A stretch of 64,000 nucleotides of DNA from Gordonia otitidis NBRC 100426 (GCF_000248075.1 NZ_BAFB01000182.1:1-64000), one strand, 5' to 3'; positions 39,316-48,235 are shown, counted from the first letter of the stretch. The notes: generated by a model from the letters alone, not told the origin. Numbers and translations are program-made.

Positions 39316-39972
39316 TCACGCAGGCTTGATGGCCTCGGCGATGGGGGTCGATCCGTCATTGAATTCGATGAACGCGCCGATCGTCGACGGCTCGGAGATC
39401 ACGTCCGCAGCAACCTCGGCGACGTTGTCACGGCTCGTGTTCCCCTTCTTCCAGTCACCCTTGTGTGTGACGTCGATGCGGCCGGTACCCGGGTCATCGG
39501 TGAGCGCGCTCGGTCCCAGGATCGTCCACTCGAGGTCGGTCTTCTTGAGGTACTCGTCAGCCTCCGCCTTCGATTCCGCGTACGCGTAGAACGGATCGTC
39601 CTCCGGGACACCGTGATCGGGACCAGCACCGAAGTACGACACCATGATGTAGCGGTCGACGCCTGCCGACTGCGCCGCATCCATCGAACGGATGGCGGCA
39701 TCGCGGTCGACGGCGTAGGTGCGCTTCGGGTCCCCACCACCGGCACCCGCGGACCACACGACGACATCCTGGCCGGCGAGCACGGACGCAAGGCCCGCGG
39801 TGTCGAGTTTCTCGACATCGGCGAGCAGTGGTTGCGCACCGGTCGCGGTGACGTCGTCGGATTGCGCGTCATTTCGGATGAGCGAAGTGACCTCGTCGCC
39901 CCGACTGTGCAAGATCTTGGCCAGCCTGAGTGCGATCTTCCCGTGTCCGCCGATGATGATCACCTGTGTCAT
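39316..39972 (-). CDS. NAD(P)-binding protein, atypical SDR (NmrA/SDR_a5-like)
   Basis: 218 residues from the ATG at 39972 (GAGGG upstream). Rossmann start VIIIGGHGKIALRLAKIL, then DVVVWSAGAGGG and YIMVSYFGAG, as in the BVMO-less NAD(P)H-binding group near YtfG/HSCARG. The canonical catalytic Tyr-Lys pair is YAYAESKAEAD. It is likely a redox sensor or small quinone/aldehyde reductase. It is divergent from a marR gene across 283 nt and may belong to the same regulon. Confidence 0.85.
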   Translation of the reverse strand: MTQVIIIGGHGKIALRLAKILHSRGDEVTSLIRNDAQSDDVTATGAQPLLADVEKLDTAGLASVLAGQDVVVWSAGAGGGDPKRTYAVDRDAAIRSMDAAQSAGVDRYIMVSYFGAGPDHGVPEDDPFYAYAESKAEADEYLKKTDLEWTILGPSALTDDPGTGRIDVTHKGDWKKGNTSRDNVAEVAADVISEPSTIGAFIEFNDGSTPIAEAIKPA

Positions 39973-40142
39973 GAGAGCCCTCGATTCGTCGATGAATGGA
40001 TCCGTCAGGATTCGCCGAGTCGATGGATTCGTCTCGACAAACGCCGCACTCCATCCAACGTACCGACGCTCCGCCCACCGCAGGTGCACGCGGCACCGCT
40101 CTCACGGAATGCAGGCGAAACCGGTCACCGGATCTTCTTTGC

Positions 40143-40181
40143 AGTTTACGATTCGATTACTTAGCATCAAGCAACTATATT
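40143..40181. promoter_or_regulatory. AT-rich bidirectional promoter between the SDR and marR genes
   Basis: On the minus strand TTGATG (40165-40170), 16-bp spacer, TAAACT (40143-40148) forms a good promoter for the SDR gene. On the plus strand TATATT (40176-40181) is a candidate -10 for marR. GCAA-N9-TTGC straddles it and could be a MarR operator; only four-base arms, so weak. Confidence 0.4.
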
Positions 40182-40255
40182 CATTGCGTGTTGGTCTTTC
40201 GACCAGCAGTTCTCGACGTCCAGACATTCGCCCCCGGAATTCCACGAAGAAGGTG

Positions 40256-40738
40256 ATGATCGTGCCCAACTCCGCTTCGCTCGCCGACGACACCGTCGAC
40301 GCGGAAGCCGCAGACACCAGCGATGTGGCGGTGCTGCATCACCATCTGGTGCGGGTCACCCGTGCACTCCGCACCTCAGGAACAGACAACAACCTGAGCG
40401 TGGGAACCGCGTCGGCGCTCTGGACGATCAACGCCCACGGACCGCTGCGGATGTCGGCTCTCGCCGAACGCGAGGCGGTCGCGCTCCCGACAGTGTCACG
40501 TCTCGTGGCCGGACTCGAGCAACTCGGGTACGTCACGAGGACACCTGACCCCGATGACCGGCGTGCGCGACTTCTGGTGGCGACACCGGAGGGAGCCGAT
40601 GTCATCACCCATGCCCGCTCCAAGAAGGCCCAGTTGCTCCGCGCAGCAATGGACCGCATGGACTCGCAGCAACAGCGGCGCGTACACGCCGCGATCGAAG
40701 ATCTGGCCGATGCCCTCGCAGAAGAGATATCGACCTGA
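40256..40738 (+). CDS. MarR-family transcriptional regulator
   Basis: 160 residues from the ATG at 40256 (a GTG at 40262 is possible). Winged-helix region: MSALAEREAVALPTVSRLVAGLEQLGYVTR with the wing DPDDRRARLLVATPEG. MarR proteins repress neighbouring efflux genes until a phenolic or drug ligand binds. The EmrB-type exporter starts 57 nt downstream on the same strand, and the SDR gene is divergent, which fits a local repressor. Confidence 0.9.
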   Translation: MIVPNSASLADDTVDAEAADTSDVAVLHHHLVRVTRALRTSGTDNNLSVGTASALWTINAHGPLRMSALAEREAVALPTVSRLVAGLEQLGYVTRTPDPDDRRARLLVATPEGADVITHARSKKAQLLRAAMDRMDSQQQRRVHAAIEDLADALAEEIST

Positions 40739-40795
40739 CCGGATCACCCCTGCATCGCCCTCTCCCAGCACTTCCGATCTCGTAGAAGGACTTCC

Positions 40796-42640
40796 ATGAC
40801 CACTGCGGTTAACGACGCCGGGTCCGCCGACTCCGCACGGCCGACGCCCGCACCCACCCACGATCCGCACTACAAGTGGATCGCGCTGTCGAACACGACA
40901 CTCGGCATGCTCATCGCCACGATCAACTCGTCGATCGTGCTCATCGCCCTGCCCGACATCTTCAAGGGCATCAACCTCAATCCCCTCCTGCCCGAGAACA
41001 CCAGCTACCTGCTGTGGATGATGATGGGGTTCCTGGTCGTCACCGCCGTTCTGGTGGTGAGCTTCGGACGACTCGGTGACATGTTCGGTCGCGCCCGGAT
41101 GTACAACATGGGCTTCGCCATTTTCACCGTCTCGTCGATCCTGCTGGCGATCACCTGGTTCGACGGCAGCGAAGCAGCGATCTGGCTGATCTTCTGGCGC
41201 ATCATCCAAGGTGTCGGCGGCGCGTTCCTCATGGCCAACTCGTCGGCCATCCTCACCGACGCGTTCCCGCCGAATCAGCGCGGACTGGCCATGGGTATCA
41301 ACGGTGTCGCCGCGATCGCAGGCTCGTTCCTCGGCCTGCTCGTCGGCGGCCTGCTCGCGCCCATCCAGTGGCACTACATCTTCCTCGTCTCGGTGCCGTT
41401 CGGGGTCGTCGGAACCATCTGGGCCTACCTGAAACTCCGTGACACCGGTGTGCGCAAGCACTCCAAGATGGACTGGTGGGGCAACATCACCTTCGCGGTG
41501 GGCCTCGTGGCAATCCTCGTCGCCATCACCTACGGCATCCAGCCGTACGGAACCTCGAACATGGGATGGACCAATCCGTGGGTGCTCGCAGGTCTCATCG
41601 GCGGTGTCATAGTCCTCGCGCTGTTCGTGCTGATCGAGACAAAGGTCGCCAGCCCGCTCTTCGAGCTCTCACTGTTCCGCAATCGCTCGTTCGCATTCGG
41701 CAACCTCGCCAACCTGATGGGCTCCATCGGCCGTGGTGGTCTGCAGTTCCTGCTCATCATCTGGTTGCAGGGCATCTGGCTGCCGCAGCACGGCTACGAC
41801 TACAGCCGGACCCCGCTGTGGGCCGGCATCTACATGGTGCCGATGACGATCGGCTTCCTGCTCAGCGCCCCGATCTCCGGCGCACTGAGTGACAAGCTGG
41901 GCACCAAGTGGTTCACCACGCTCGGCATGCTCATCACCGCGGGCACCTTCGCCGCACTCATCGCTATCCCCGTCGACTTCGACTACTGGGTGTTCGCACT
42001 GATCCTGCTGATCAACGGCATCGGCATGGGCCTGTTCGCCTCGCCGAACCGCGCAGAGGTCATGAACAGCCTGCCCATCACCTCTCGAGGGTCGGGTGCC
42101 GGCATGATGACCACGTTCCAGAACGCAGCGATGGTGTTGTCGATCGGCCTGTTCTTCTCCCTGATGATCGCCGGGCTGAGCCAGCATCTGCCGACCGCCA
42201 TGTACAGCGGACTCACTGCGAACGGTATGCCGTCGGAGGCTGCGAACGGTATCGCGCACCTGCCGACGGTCGGCATCCTGTTCGCCGCGTTCCTCGGGTA
42301 CAACCCGATCAAGGAGGTCGGCGGCCAGGCGCTGCAGTCACTTCCGCAGTCCAGTGTCGATCACCTCACCGGACTCGACTTCTTCCCGCACCTGATCAGC
42401 GATCCGTTCTCCGACGGTCTGACCGCTGCGTTCACGTTCGCGTTGATCTGCTGCGTGATCGGCGCCATCGCGTCGCTGTTCACCGGTAGCAAGAAGATGA
42501 AGGTCGAGTCGGTTGACGGGGAGCCGAGCACATCGGCGACGCCCGCCGAGTCGCTCGGTGAGGAACTTGCTGCCGTCGCCGCCGACGCCAGTGAGATGCC
42601 CGGCGAGCTGGTCACCCCGGACTCGTCGCGCCGTTCCTGA
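40796..42640 (+). CDS. 14-helix MFS drug exporter (EmrB/QacA, DHA2 family)
   Basis: 614 residues. Helix 1 contains LIATINSSIVLIALPDIF (the DHA2 motif with Asp/Asn), motif A is FGRLGDMFGRARMY, and motif C is VAAIAGSFLGLLVGGLL. Fourteen hydrophobic segments plus a soluble, acidic C-terminal tail of about 60 residues. It exports hydrophobic compounds by proton exchange. It follows marR in the same direction and ends at a perfect 14-bp hairpin. Confidence 0.92.
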   Translation: MTTAVNDAGSADSARPTPAPTHDPHYKWIALSNTTLGMLIATINSSIVLIALPDIFKGINLNPLLPENTSYLLWMMMGFLVVTAVLVVSFGRLGDMFGRARMYNMGFAIFTVSSILLAITWFDGSEAAIWLIFWRIIQGVGGAFLMANSSAILTDAFPPNQRGLAMGINGVAAIAGSFLGLLVGGLLAPIQWHYIFLVSVPFGVVGTIWAYLKLRDTGVRKHSKMDWWGNITFAVGLVAILVAITYGIQPYGTSNMGWTNPWVLAGLIGGVIVLALFVLIETKVASPLFELSLFRNRSFAFGNLANLMGSIGRGGLQFLLIIWLQGIWLPQHGYDYSRTPLWAGIYMVPMTIGFLLSAPISGALSDKLGTKWFTTLGMLITAGTFAALIAIPVDFDYWVFALILLINGIGMGLFASPNRAEVMNSLPITSRGSGAGMMTTFQNAAMVLSIGLFFSLMIAGLSQHLPTAMYSGLTANGMPSEAANGIAHLPTVGILFAAFLGYNPIKEVGGQALQSLPQSSVDHLTGLDFFPHLISDPFSDGLTAAFTFALICCVIGAIASLFTGSKKMKVESVDGEPSTSATPAESLGEELAAVAADASEMPGELVTPDSSRRS

Positions 42641-42655
42641 CGACTGATCGCTCCG

Positions 42656-42699
42656 ACACCGCCCCGAGCCGCCGACACCGAAGGCGCTCGGGGCGGTGT
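42656..42699 (+). terminator. 14-bp perfect hairpin after the drug exporter
   Basis: ACACCGCCCCGAGC (42656-42669) pairs fully with GCTCGGGGCGGTGT (42686-42699), loop of 16. There is no T-tract, so it may act in both directions or as an RNA-end stabiliser. It touches an 18-bp tandem repeat. Confidence 0.7.
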
Positions 42700-42751
42700 G
42701 GTCTCAGCTGTGGAAGTGGTCCCAGCCGTGGCAGTGGTCTCAGTCGTGGAA
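42698..42751. repeat. 18-bp tandem repeat, 3 units, over a stop codon
   Basis: GTGGTCTCAGCTGTGGAA, GTGGTCCCAGCCGTGGCA and GTGGTCTCAGTCGTGGAA (starts 42698, 42716, 42734). The stop of the minus-strand gene (TCA at 42740-42742) is in the third unit, and the rest lies downstream of that gene. Confidence 0.9.
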
Positions 42752-43030
42752 TTCGTTCTTGGGGAGCCGTACTCGCGCGTCGGCCGACCACCGCGCGGCG
42801 CGAACCCGCAGGTTCCACCGCGCGGGCGGCACGGTGAACTCCATCCACCGGCCGTCGCCGAGCCAGAGCGACCACAGGTCCTCGTCGGGGAAGTCGCCCA
42901 TCCGGACGTAGATCTGTTCACCCGCAGCCGACGCGGTCAGCCAGCCCTGGTCGCCGGGGTCGTCGACGAACTCGGCCTCGGCGGCGAGAACCGCCTCCAG
43001 GTCGACGACGCGATCGCCGCGACTCACCAT
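42740..43030 (-). CDS. Small hypothetical protein, 96 residues
   Basis: Not recognised. It is acidic, with no signal peptide or membrane helix. The centre (QIYVRMGDFPDEDLWSLWL) is Trp-rich and alternates like a compact beta fold; EFTVPPARWNLRV and LPKNEFHD close the chain. ATG at 43030 with GGGGGAAGAGCAATG upstream suggests translation. The stop codon is within an 18-bp repeat. It is followed upstream by the 307-residue protein on the same strand, so an operon is possible. Confidence 0.6.
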   Translation of the reverse strand: MVSRGDRVVDLEAVLAAEAEFVDDPGDQGWLTASAAGEQIYVRMGDFPDEDLWSLWLGDGRWMEFTVPPARWNLRVRAARWSADARVRLPKNEFHD

Positions 43031-43099
43031 TGCTCTTCCCCCTCGTTGCTCCCGCGCGTGAGTGTGCTCGACCGACTGCCCGAGTCACCCGACCGACCG

Positions 43100-44023
43100 T
43101 CAGTCATCCAGCCGCACACTGCTGACCGCTGTGACGATCTCACGGCAGAATTCCCTGCCCGCGCGCAGCGGCACGAGACCCGTCGTGTGCACCAGGTATG
43201 CGACGTTTCCGCGCGCGAACACCTCATACCTCAGCGCACAGAACCTTCGCTCCCCCGTGTCCAGATAGGTCCCGGTCTGCAGCGAGGCCCCCTCTGTGCG
43301 GAAGCCGCGCGGGGTGGCGACCACGTCGTCCTCGACCCAGTCAGGTAGCGCACGCGCCTCGACGGGCGCATGGTCGAGTAGTGCGGAGAGATCTGTGTGA
43401 TGGTCGACGATGAATCGGGTGAGCACGATCGCGATTGTGCCCTCACTGCCGTGTCCCGAAACGAAGAGGCGCAGGCAACCGGGTGACTGCGCGGCTTGCC
43501 AGGAGTCGTCGAGGTCGATGGTGATCTCGCCGGGCACCGACATCGGATCGGTGACGTGATGTGCCGACACCGCCATTCGAGTGAGCCTCTCGAGTATCGG
43601 GATCGTCGTTCCCGGGGCGGACACGACCGTCTCGGTTAATCGTCGACGGTGCGCCGCGCGCGTATCTCGGGTCCGGTGAGGGAATTCCTCGGCGAGGCGC
43701 GCTGTCCCGGCCGCAGACGGGCGGGCTCGACTGGTCATCCGGGTGAAGAACTCACCCGTACGCGTGTCGATCTCGCCCGTGCAGGCGCCGATGTCGACCG
43801 CGGCCCTGATATCGGCCGGTCCCGCGTTGCCCACCGAAGCGACCGACTCGGTCGACTCGATCGCATCGGGGCCACTCGGATGCAACGCATCCCGGTTCGG
43901 GGCATCCCGGTTCGGGGCGGCCGGGCTCTGGGCATCCGGGCTCTGGGCATCCGGGCTCTGGGCATCCGGGCCGGTCTGCACGAGAAGCCGGGTCACCGGT
44001 ACGGCATCGCTGTCAACGGACAC
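43100..44023 (-). CDS. Hypothetical protein with repeat-rich N-terminus and LpqN-like C-terminus
   Basis: 307 residues. Residues about 20-50 are PDAQS/RDAPN blocks from a 15-bp tandem repeat. A basic linker (RTRDTRAAHRRRLTE) follows. The C-terminal 100 residues (VVATPRGFRTEGASLQTG, then ALRYEVFARGNVAYLVHTTG) resemble the beta fold of mycobacterial LpqN/LpqT proteins that assist secretion, but the match is by eye and uncertain. No signal peptide, so it would be cytoplasmic unless the real start is further downstream. Confidence 0.5.
   Translation of the reverse strand: MSVDSDAVPVTRLLVQTGPDAQSPDAQSPDAQSPAAPNRDAPNRDALHPSGPDAIESTESVASVGNAGPADIRAAVDIGACTGEIDTRTGEFFTRMTSRARPSAAGTARLAEEFPHRTRDTRAAHRRRLTETVVSAPGTTIPILERLTRMAVSAHHVTDPMSVPGEITIDLDDSWQAAQSPGCLRLFVSGHGSEGTIAIVLTRFIVDHHTDLSALLDHAPVEARALPDWVEDDVVATPRGFRTEGASLQTGTYLDTGERRFCALRYEVFARGNVAYLVHTTGLVPLRAGREFCREIVTAVSSVRLDD
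43877..43966. repeat. 15-bp tandem repeat, 6 units, in a gene N-terminus
   Basis: CGGGCTCTGGGCATC three times without change (43922, 43937, 43952), preceded by CCGGTTCGGGGCATC, CCGGTTCGGGGCGGC and a diverged CGGATGCAACGCATC. Three identical units point to recent copy-number change. Encodes PDAQS in the 307-residue gene on the minus strand. Confidence 0.93.
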
Positions 44024-44157
44024 CGGACAATGGTACGCACGTCACAATCCCGGTGACCATCTCACGCACTGGTTGCCCACCACGCGCCGCCGTCGAATTC
44101 GATGATCTGAATCAGTCTGTCTAACTGGCGAATTCACGGGCGAGCGCTTGAGTGAAG

Positions 44158-44397
44158 TCAGAAACCCGTGGAGCCTCGGTCCGACTTCGAGGACCGTGAC
44201 GACCGGAAGAGCATGTAACCGCCGTAGATCGCGAGAACGACGAGTCCGATCCAGAAGAGTCCCTTGAGGATCGGACCGAGAAGTGCGAGCGCGATCAGCG
44301 TTATGACAACGATGCCGAGGACCTTCCAGAAGCCCATTCCCGAGCCGTTGCCGTTGTTGTTCGATGATGTGCCGGTGCTGTCGTATGAAGTGGTCAT
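44158..44397 (-). CDS. Small membrane protein, 79 residues
   Basis: Start ATG at 44397 with AAGGTGGAG upstream. A Ser/Asn/Gly-rich beginning (about 20 residues) is followed by two hydrophobic segments: GFWKVLGIVVITLIALALLG and LFWIGLVVLAIYGGYMLF. It ends in a basic/Ser tail. No recognised family. The upstream open frame is not needed. Same strand as its neighbours. Confidence 0.65.
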   Translation of the reverse strand: MTTSYDSTGTSSNNNGNGSGMGFWKVLGIVVITLIALALLGPILKGLFWIGLVVLAIYGGYMLFRSSRSSKSDRGSTGF

Positions 44398-44459
44398 GAC
44401 TCCACCTTGCGCGTGTGCGGTACGGAAAGCACCTGTTCGGCGGGCAGTTGGGGGAAAGA

Positions 44460-44918
44460 TCAGGGGCATCCCCGAGCCGGCTGCGGCGCGGTGTAGCTCC
44501 ATCCCATCGAGTCGGGAGAGGGCCAGGCGCATCGATCCCGGAACCAGCCGATGCACACATCTGCGATGAGCTCGGCGGAATCACTGGTGAGGTAGCCGTG
44601 AGTGCAGTCGTCGAAACTGTCGTCGAGGTGCCATCGGTGTCGGGCCGACCGAGGCACCGAGTAGCCGGCCAACCGGGGGCGCCCCATCAGCCCTGTCGAG
44701 AGTCGCACCAGGTAAACGTTGCCCTGCAGGACATGTATCTGCGCACATTCCACGTCGGCGTCGGCATCGGCGGCGGCGTCGTGTCCAGCGGGTCCGAGGT
44801 CGAGCACGGCCGCTGACGGCATCACCCGTAGCTCGGTGACCAACCACTCTCTGGCGGCTGTCCAGGCGGACTCGGCGGATGGGCGGTGGGACACATCGTG
44901 TGGGGTGGGATCGTTCAT
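44460..44918 (-). CDS. Hypothetical protein, 152 residues
   Basis: Not recognised. Taken from the ATG at 44918. Mixed alpha/beta composition, acidic, no signal or helix segment. Motifs to search: QIHVLQGNVYLVRLSTGLMG and SAELIADVCIGWFRDRCAWP. The weak ribosome-binding site and a longer upstream frame leave the start unsure. The charge and size recall small actinobacterial chaperone-like proteins, but no family can be named. Confidence 0.5.
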   Translation of the reverse strand: MNDPTPHDVSHRPSAESAWTAAREWLVTELRVMPSAAVLDLGPAGHDAAADADADVECAQIHVLQGNVYLVRLSTGLMGRPRLAGYSVPRSARHRWHLDDSFDDCTHGYLTSDSAELIADVCIGWFRDRCAWPSPDSMGWSYTAPQPARGCP

Positions 44919-45109
44919 GCGGCCAGGCCTCGTCTCGGCGATCGGATGCGCTGTGTGCCGTTCATCCGCGACACACGGCGCCGCGCGCATGTTCAGTGGC
45001 TCAATGCGGCGCACATGACAGTGAAGCACCGCCCACCGACAGATTCGCCGCACACGGGCGTTGACCCCGCACCGTGTCGCACGCGTCCGTCGTCGACGAC
45101 CGGACGGGC

Positions 45110-45439
45110 CTACGTCGGCGGTGTGTCGTCGCGCCCCAGGGCGGCGTCGCTCTGCGCGTCCGAATAGCCGGGTTTGACCACCCAATTGGCCGGTAACCCG
45201 TCTGCGCGCTTCTGCGCCTCGTACTCCTCTGCGATGTTCTCGTCGTTGACGGTGACCAGCGGCTGTCCGCCGAATTCGCGATACAGCGCGAAGGCGACGA
45301 GTACGAGACCGAGCGCTGCACACACCCATGTGCTACCGGGAACGCTCGACCAGCCGCGATCGATGACGTCGACGATCGCCCACACGATCCCGATCAGTCC
45401 GATCGCGACCAACGCCACGAAAACACCTCTACCACGCAT
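45110..45439 (-). CDS. Small membrane protein, 109 residues
   Basis: Start ATG at 45439 with a purine-rich GGTGGTAGG upstream. Two membrane helices (FVALVAIGLIGIVWAIVDVI and TWVCAALGLVLVAFALY) and a polar acidic C-terminus of about 50 residues (DENIAEEYEAQKRADGLPAN). Topology predicts both ends inside. No recognised family. Confidence 0.65.
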   Translation of the reverse strand: MRGRGVFVALVAIGLIGIVWAIVDVIDRGWSSVPGSTWVCAALGLVLVAFALYREFGGQPLVTVNDENIAEEYEAQKRADGLPANWVVKPGYSDAQSDAALGRDDTPPT

Positions 45440-45591
45440 CGCCTACCACCTTTCGCCTGCGCATCCGGCCCGTGACCGATCCTGCCATGCGCCCGGCGCA
45501 GGAGATCACGGTCAGACTCGGCCGACGTTGCGACGCGACCGCCGTCGGCGCGGACAGGTCGACGTGCTCGTAGTGTCACCACCACGGCAAG

Positions 45592-46074
45592 ATGGTCGCC
45601 ATGCCCATCCCCGAATTCATCACCGACCTGCGTTCCCACGTAGGGCACGCGCCGCTGTGGCTCTCCGGTGTGAGTGGCGTGGTCCGTGACGATCACGGGC
45701 GCATCCTGCTCACCCATCGCGCCGACACCGCGGAATGGGCGGTCGTCTCGGGCGTGCTCGAGCCCGGCGAGGAGCCTGCGCGTGCCATCGTTCGCGAGAT
45801 CGCCGAGGAGACCGCCGTCGACGCCGAGGTGGTACGGCTGACCAGCGTCGACGTCACTCCGATGGTCACCTACCCCAACGGTGATCAGACTCGCTACCTC
45901 GACGTGTGCTTCCTGGTCCGCCACGTCGCCGGAACACCACGCGCGGCCGACGACGAGAACACCGAGGTCGCGTGGTTCGCGCCCGATGACCTACCCGCGA
46001 ACCTCGCCGAGACGTCGAGGCTCCGCATCGAGAAAGCACTGAGTGACGCCGCGGAGGCATGGTTTCGACGCTGA
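45592..46074 (+). CDS. Nudix hydrolase
   Basis: 160 residues from the ATG at 45592; an in-frame ATG at 45601 (MPIPEF) is equally possible. The Nudix box is SGVLEPGEEPARAIVREIAE followed by ETAVDA: all metal-binding Glu residues are present but the usual EExG reads EETA. It hydrolyses a nucleoside diphosphate linked to another group; the pattern VTYPNGDQTRYLDVCFLV is that of house-cleaning Nudix proteins with nucleotide substrates. Followed by a QOR-like gene on the same strand. Confidence 0.88.
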   Translation: MVAMPIPEFITDLRSHVGHAPLWLSGVSGVVRDDHGRILLTHRADTAEWAVVSGVLEPGEEPARAIVREIAEETAVDAEVVRLTSVDVTPMVTYPNGDQTRYLDVCFLVRHVAGTPRAADDENTEVAWFAPDDLPANLAETSRLRIEKALSDAAEAWFRR

Positions 46075-46219
46075 GCGGAGCCGGGTGATGAGTGTCGTGT
46101 CACTCACGCCGCGAGTGGCGGGGTCGAGGCCTGCCTGTTCGTCGGAGTTAGCGCGATCGACACCGGACGGTGACCTTCGGATCGGAATAGCACCGCAGCG
46201 ACTGCGCCTTGAACCAGAT

Positions 46220-47257
46220 ATGGCCGATGCAACGAACACAGAGTCCTCGAACACTGGCTCAGCGAAGACACCGACCAACGAGAACACCCTCGACATAGAG
46301 TCGGCTGCCGTCACCGCGCGGCAAGCCGTGGCAACCGCATACGGTGATCCCACCTCCGTGGTGGAGATCGTGAAGGCCGAACTCCCCCTCCCCGACACTG
46401 GCCAGGCGGTCATCGACGTGACCGCGATCGGGGTCAACCCGATCGATGCGAAGACCGTCTCCGGAGCCATGGGCGGCGACACATCGAAGCTGCCCCTGCC
46501 CATCGGACATGAACTCGCGGGTGTCGTCCGTGCGGTCGGCAGTTCGACCGGCGACACCCCGCCGACCACCTTCACTCCCGGCGACGAGGTCATCGTCTAT
46601 CCGGCACCCGGCGCGTTCGCCGATCACGTCGTCGTCGATCTCTCCTCCGTCCATTCCCGACCCGCAGGGCTCGACGCCGAGCACGGCGCAGGACTTCTCC
46701 TCGTGGGAGTGACGGCAGCCGACGTGGTGGCCACCGCCGCGATCACGCCAGACGACACCGTCCTGATCCATGGGGGCGCGGGTGCCGTCGGGTCGATCGC
46801 GGTCCAGCTCGCACTCAGAATCGGCGCGACGGTGGTCGCCACCGCCTCACCTGCCAACCACGAGTACCTGCGTGAACTCGGCGCCACCCCGGTGGCGTAC
46901 GGCGACGGTCTGCCCGACCGGGTCCGTGCCGCGGCGCCCGACGGCGTCACCGCGGCGATCGACACCGTGGGCACGGACGAGGCGATCGACGTGTCGCTCG
47001 AACTCGTCGCCGATCGCGCGCGCATCGTGAGCATCGCAGCGTTCGGACGTGGCGAGGACGGCATCGTCCTGGTCAACGGCAGCACTCCCCAGAGCAAGGA
47101 GAACCGGGCGGCCGCCGTCGACGGACTGATCGCCGACGCCGCTTCGGGAGCTCTGGTCACCGACATCGCGGCGACCTATCCCCTGGATCGAGCGGGACAA
47201 GCACTCGAGGATCTCCTGACCTCGCATCCCCGCGGCAAGTTCGTACTGTTGCCCTGA
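46220..47257 (+). CDS. NADPH:quinone oxidoreductase-like medium-chain dehydrogenase
   Basis: 345 residues from the ATG at 46220. Zinc ligands are absent; the nucleotide site is VLIHGGAGAVGSIAVQLAL, as in quinone oxidoreductases (QOR/zeta-crystallin type). The catalytic fold also shows GVNPIDAKTVSG and LPIGHELAGVV. The first 40 residues are polar and Thr/Asn-rich. Probably reduces quinones or alpha,beta-unsaturated carbonyls with NADPH. Two redox reductases in tandem with the aldo/keto reductase next door suggest detoxification. Confidence 0.85.
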   Translation: MADATNTESSNTGSAKTPTNENTLDIESAAVTARQAVATAYGDPTSVVEIVKAELPLPDTGQAVIDVTAIGVNPIDAKTVSGAMGGDTSKLPLPIGHELAGVVRAVGSSTGDTPPTTFTPGDEVIVYPAPGAFADHVVVDLSSVHSRPAGLDAEHGAGLLLVGVTAADVVATAAITPDDTVLIHGGAGAVGSIAVQLALRIGATVVATASPANHEYLRELGATPVAYGDGLPDRVRAAAPDGVTAAIDTVGTDEAIDVSLELVADRARIVSIAAFGRGEDGIVLVNGSTPQSKENRAAAVDGLIADAASGALVTDIAATYPLDRAGQALEDLLTSHPRGKFVLLP

Positions 47258-47382
47258 ACCGGCACCCATGGGAGTAGCCGCGCTGGTTGCCCCTGCTGAG
47301 CCACACCCCGATCCCGCTCGCGGATGCAGACCGCGCGTCCTGACGGCCCCGGGATCGATCCCAACGAAGTGAAAGGTGTTCC

Positions 47383-48213
47383 ATGACAGTGCCACTCATC
47401 ACCCTCAACAACGGGCTCCAGATTCCCCAGCTCGGATTCGGCGTGTTCCAGATCGAGCCGGAGAAGACCGTCGACGCCGTGCGCACTGCGCTCGACGTCG
47501 GCTACCGCCACATCGACACCGCCGAGATGTACGGAAACGAGAAGCAGGTCGGCGAGGGCGTGAACGGATCGGACGTCCCACGCGATCAGGTGTTCATCAC
47601 CAGCAAACTGAACAACAACCACCACGACTACGACGATGCGATCAAGGCGACAGATCAGACGCTGGCCGATCTGGGCGTCGACGCCGTCGATCTGTTCCTG
47701 ATCCACTGGCCGCTGCCAGAGGTCGGCGATTTCGTCGACACATGGAAGGCCATGGAGAAGATCTACGCCGACGGCAAGGCGCGCGCGATCGGCGTGTCCA
47801 ATTTCCAGAAGCACCACCTCGAGCGACTCTTCGCCGAGACGGAGATCGTGCCCGCTGTCAACCAGATCGAGGTTCATCCGTACCTGACGCAGGACGACCT
47901 GCGCGCGTTCAACGCCGATCACGGCATCGCGACCGAAGCGTGGTCGCCGATTGCACAGGGCGACGTCCTCGACGACCCGGTGTTGAAGAAGATCGCCGAG
48001 GAGAAGGGCAAGTCGACTGCCCAGGTGACACTACGTTGGCACATCCAGCGTGGCGACATCATCTTCCCCAAGTCGGTCACCCGCTCGCGCGTCGAGGAGA
48101 ACTTCGACATCTTCGACTTCGAGCTGACCGGCGACGACATGGCCGCCATCGACGGCCTCAACAAGAACAAGCGACGCGGACCCGATCCGGACACGTTCAA
48201 CTACGTGCCCTGA
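47383..48213 (+). CDS. Aldo/keto reductase
   Basis: 276 residues. The AKR tetrad is intact: Asp45, Tyr50, Lys75 and His108 (in LFLIHWP). NADPH site residues follow in KSVTRSRVEENFDIF. Similar to the 2,5-diketo-D-gluconate reductase/Rv2971 group that reduces small carbonyls such as methylglyoxal. The ATG at 47383 has GAAAGGTG upstream. It ends at a strong terminator, so the NUDIX-QOR-AKR run may end here. Confidence 0.93.
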   Translation: MTVPLITLNNGLQIPQLGFGVFQIEPEKTVDAVRTALDVGYRHIDTAEMYGNEKQVGEGVNGSDVPRDQVFITSKLNNNHHDYDDAIKATDQTLADLGVDAVDLFLIHWPLPEVGDFVDTWKAMEKIYADGKARAIGVSNFQKHHLERLFAETEIVPAVNQIEVHPYLTQDDLRAFNADHGIATEAWSPIAQGDVLDDPVLKKIAEEKGKSTAQVTLRWHIQRGDIIFPKSVTRSRVEENFDIFDFELTGDDMAAIDGLNKNKRRGPDPDTFNYVP

Positions 48214-48235
48214 ACCGCTACGCGTTCACCAATCT

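Noticed and set aside
46180-46215. SigH-type promoter (GGAAT) before the QOR-like gene
   Set aside because: No GTT occurs at 18-19 bp from GGAAT, so the second half of the consensus is missing.
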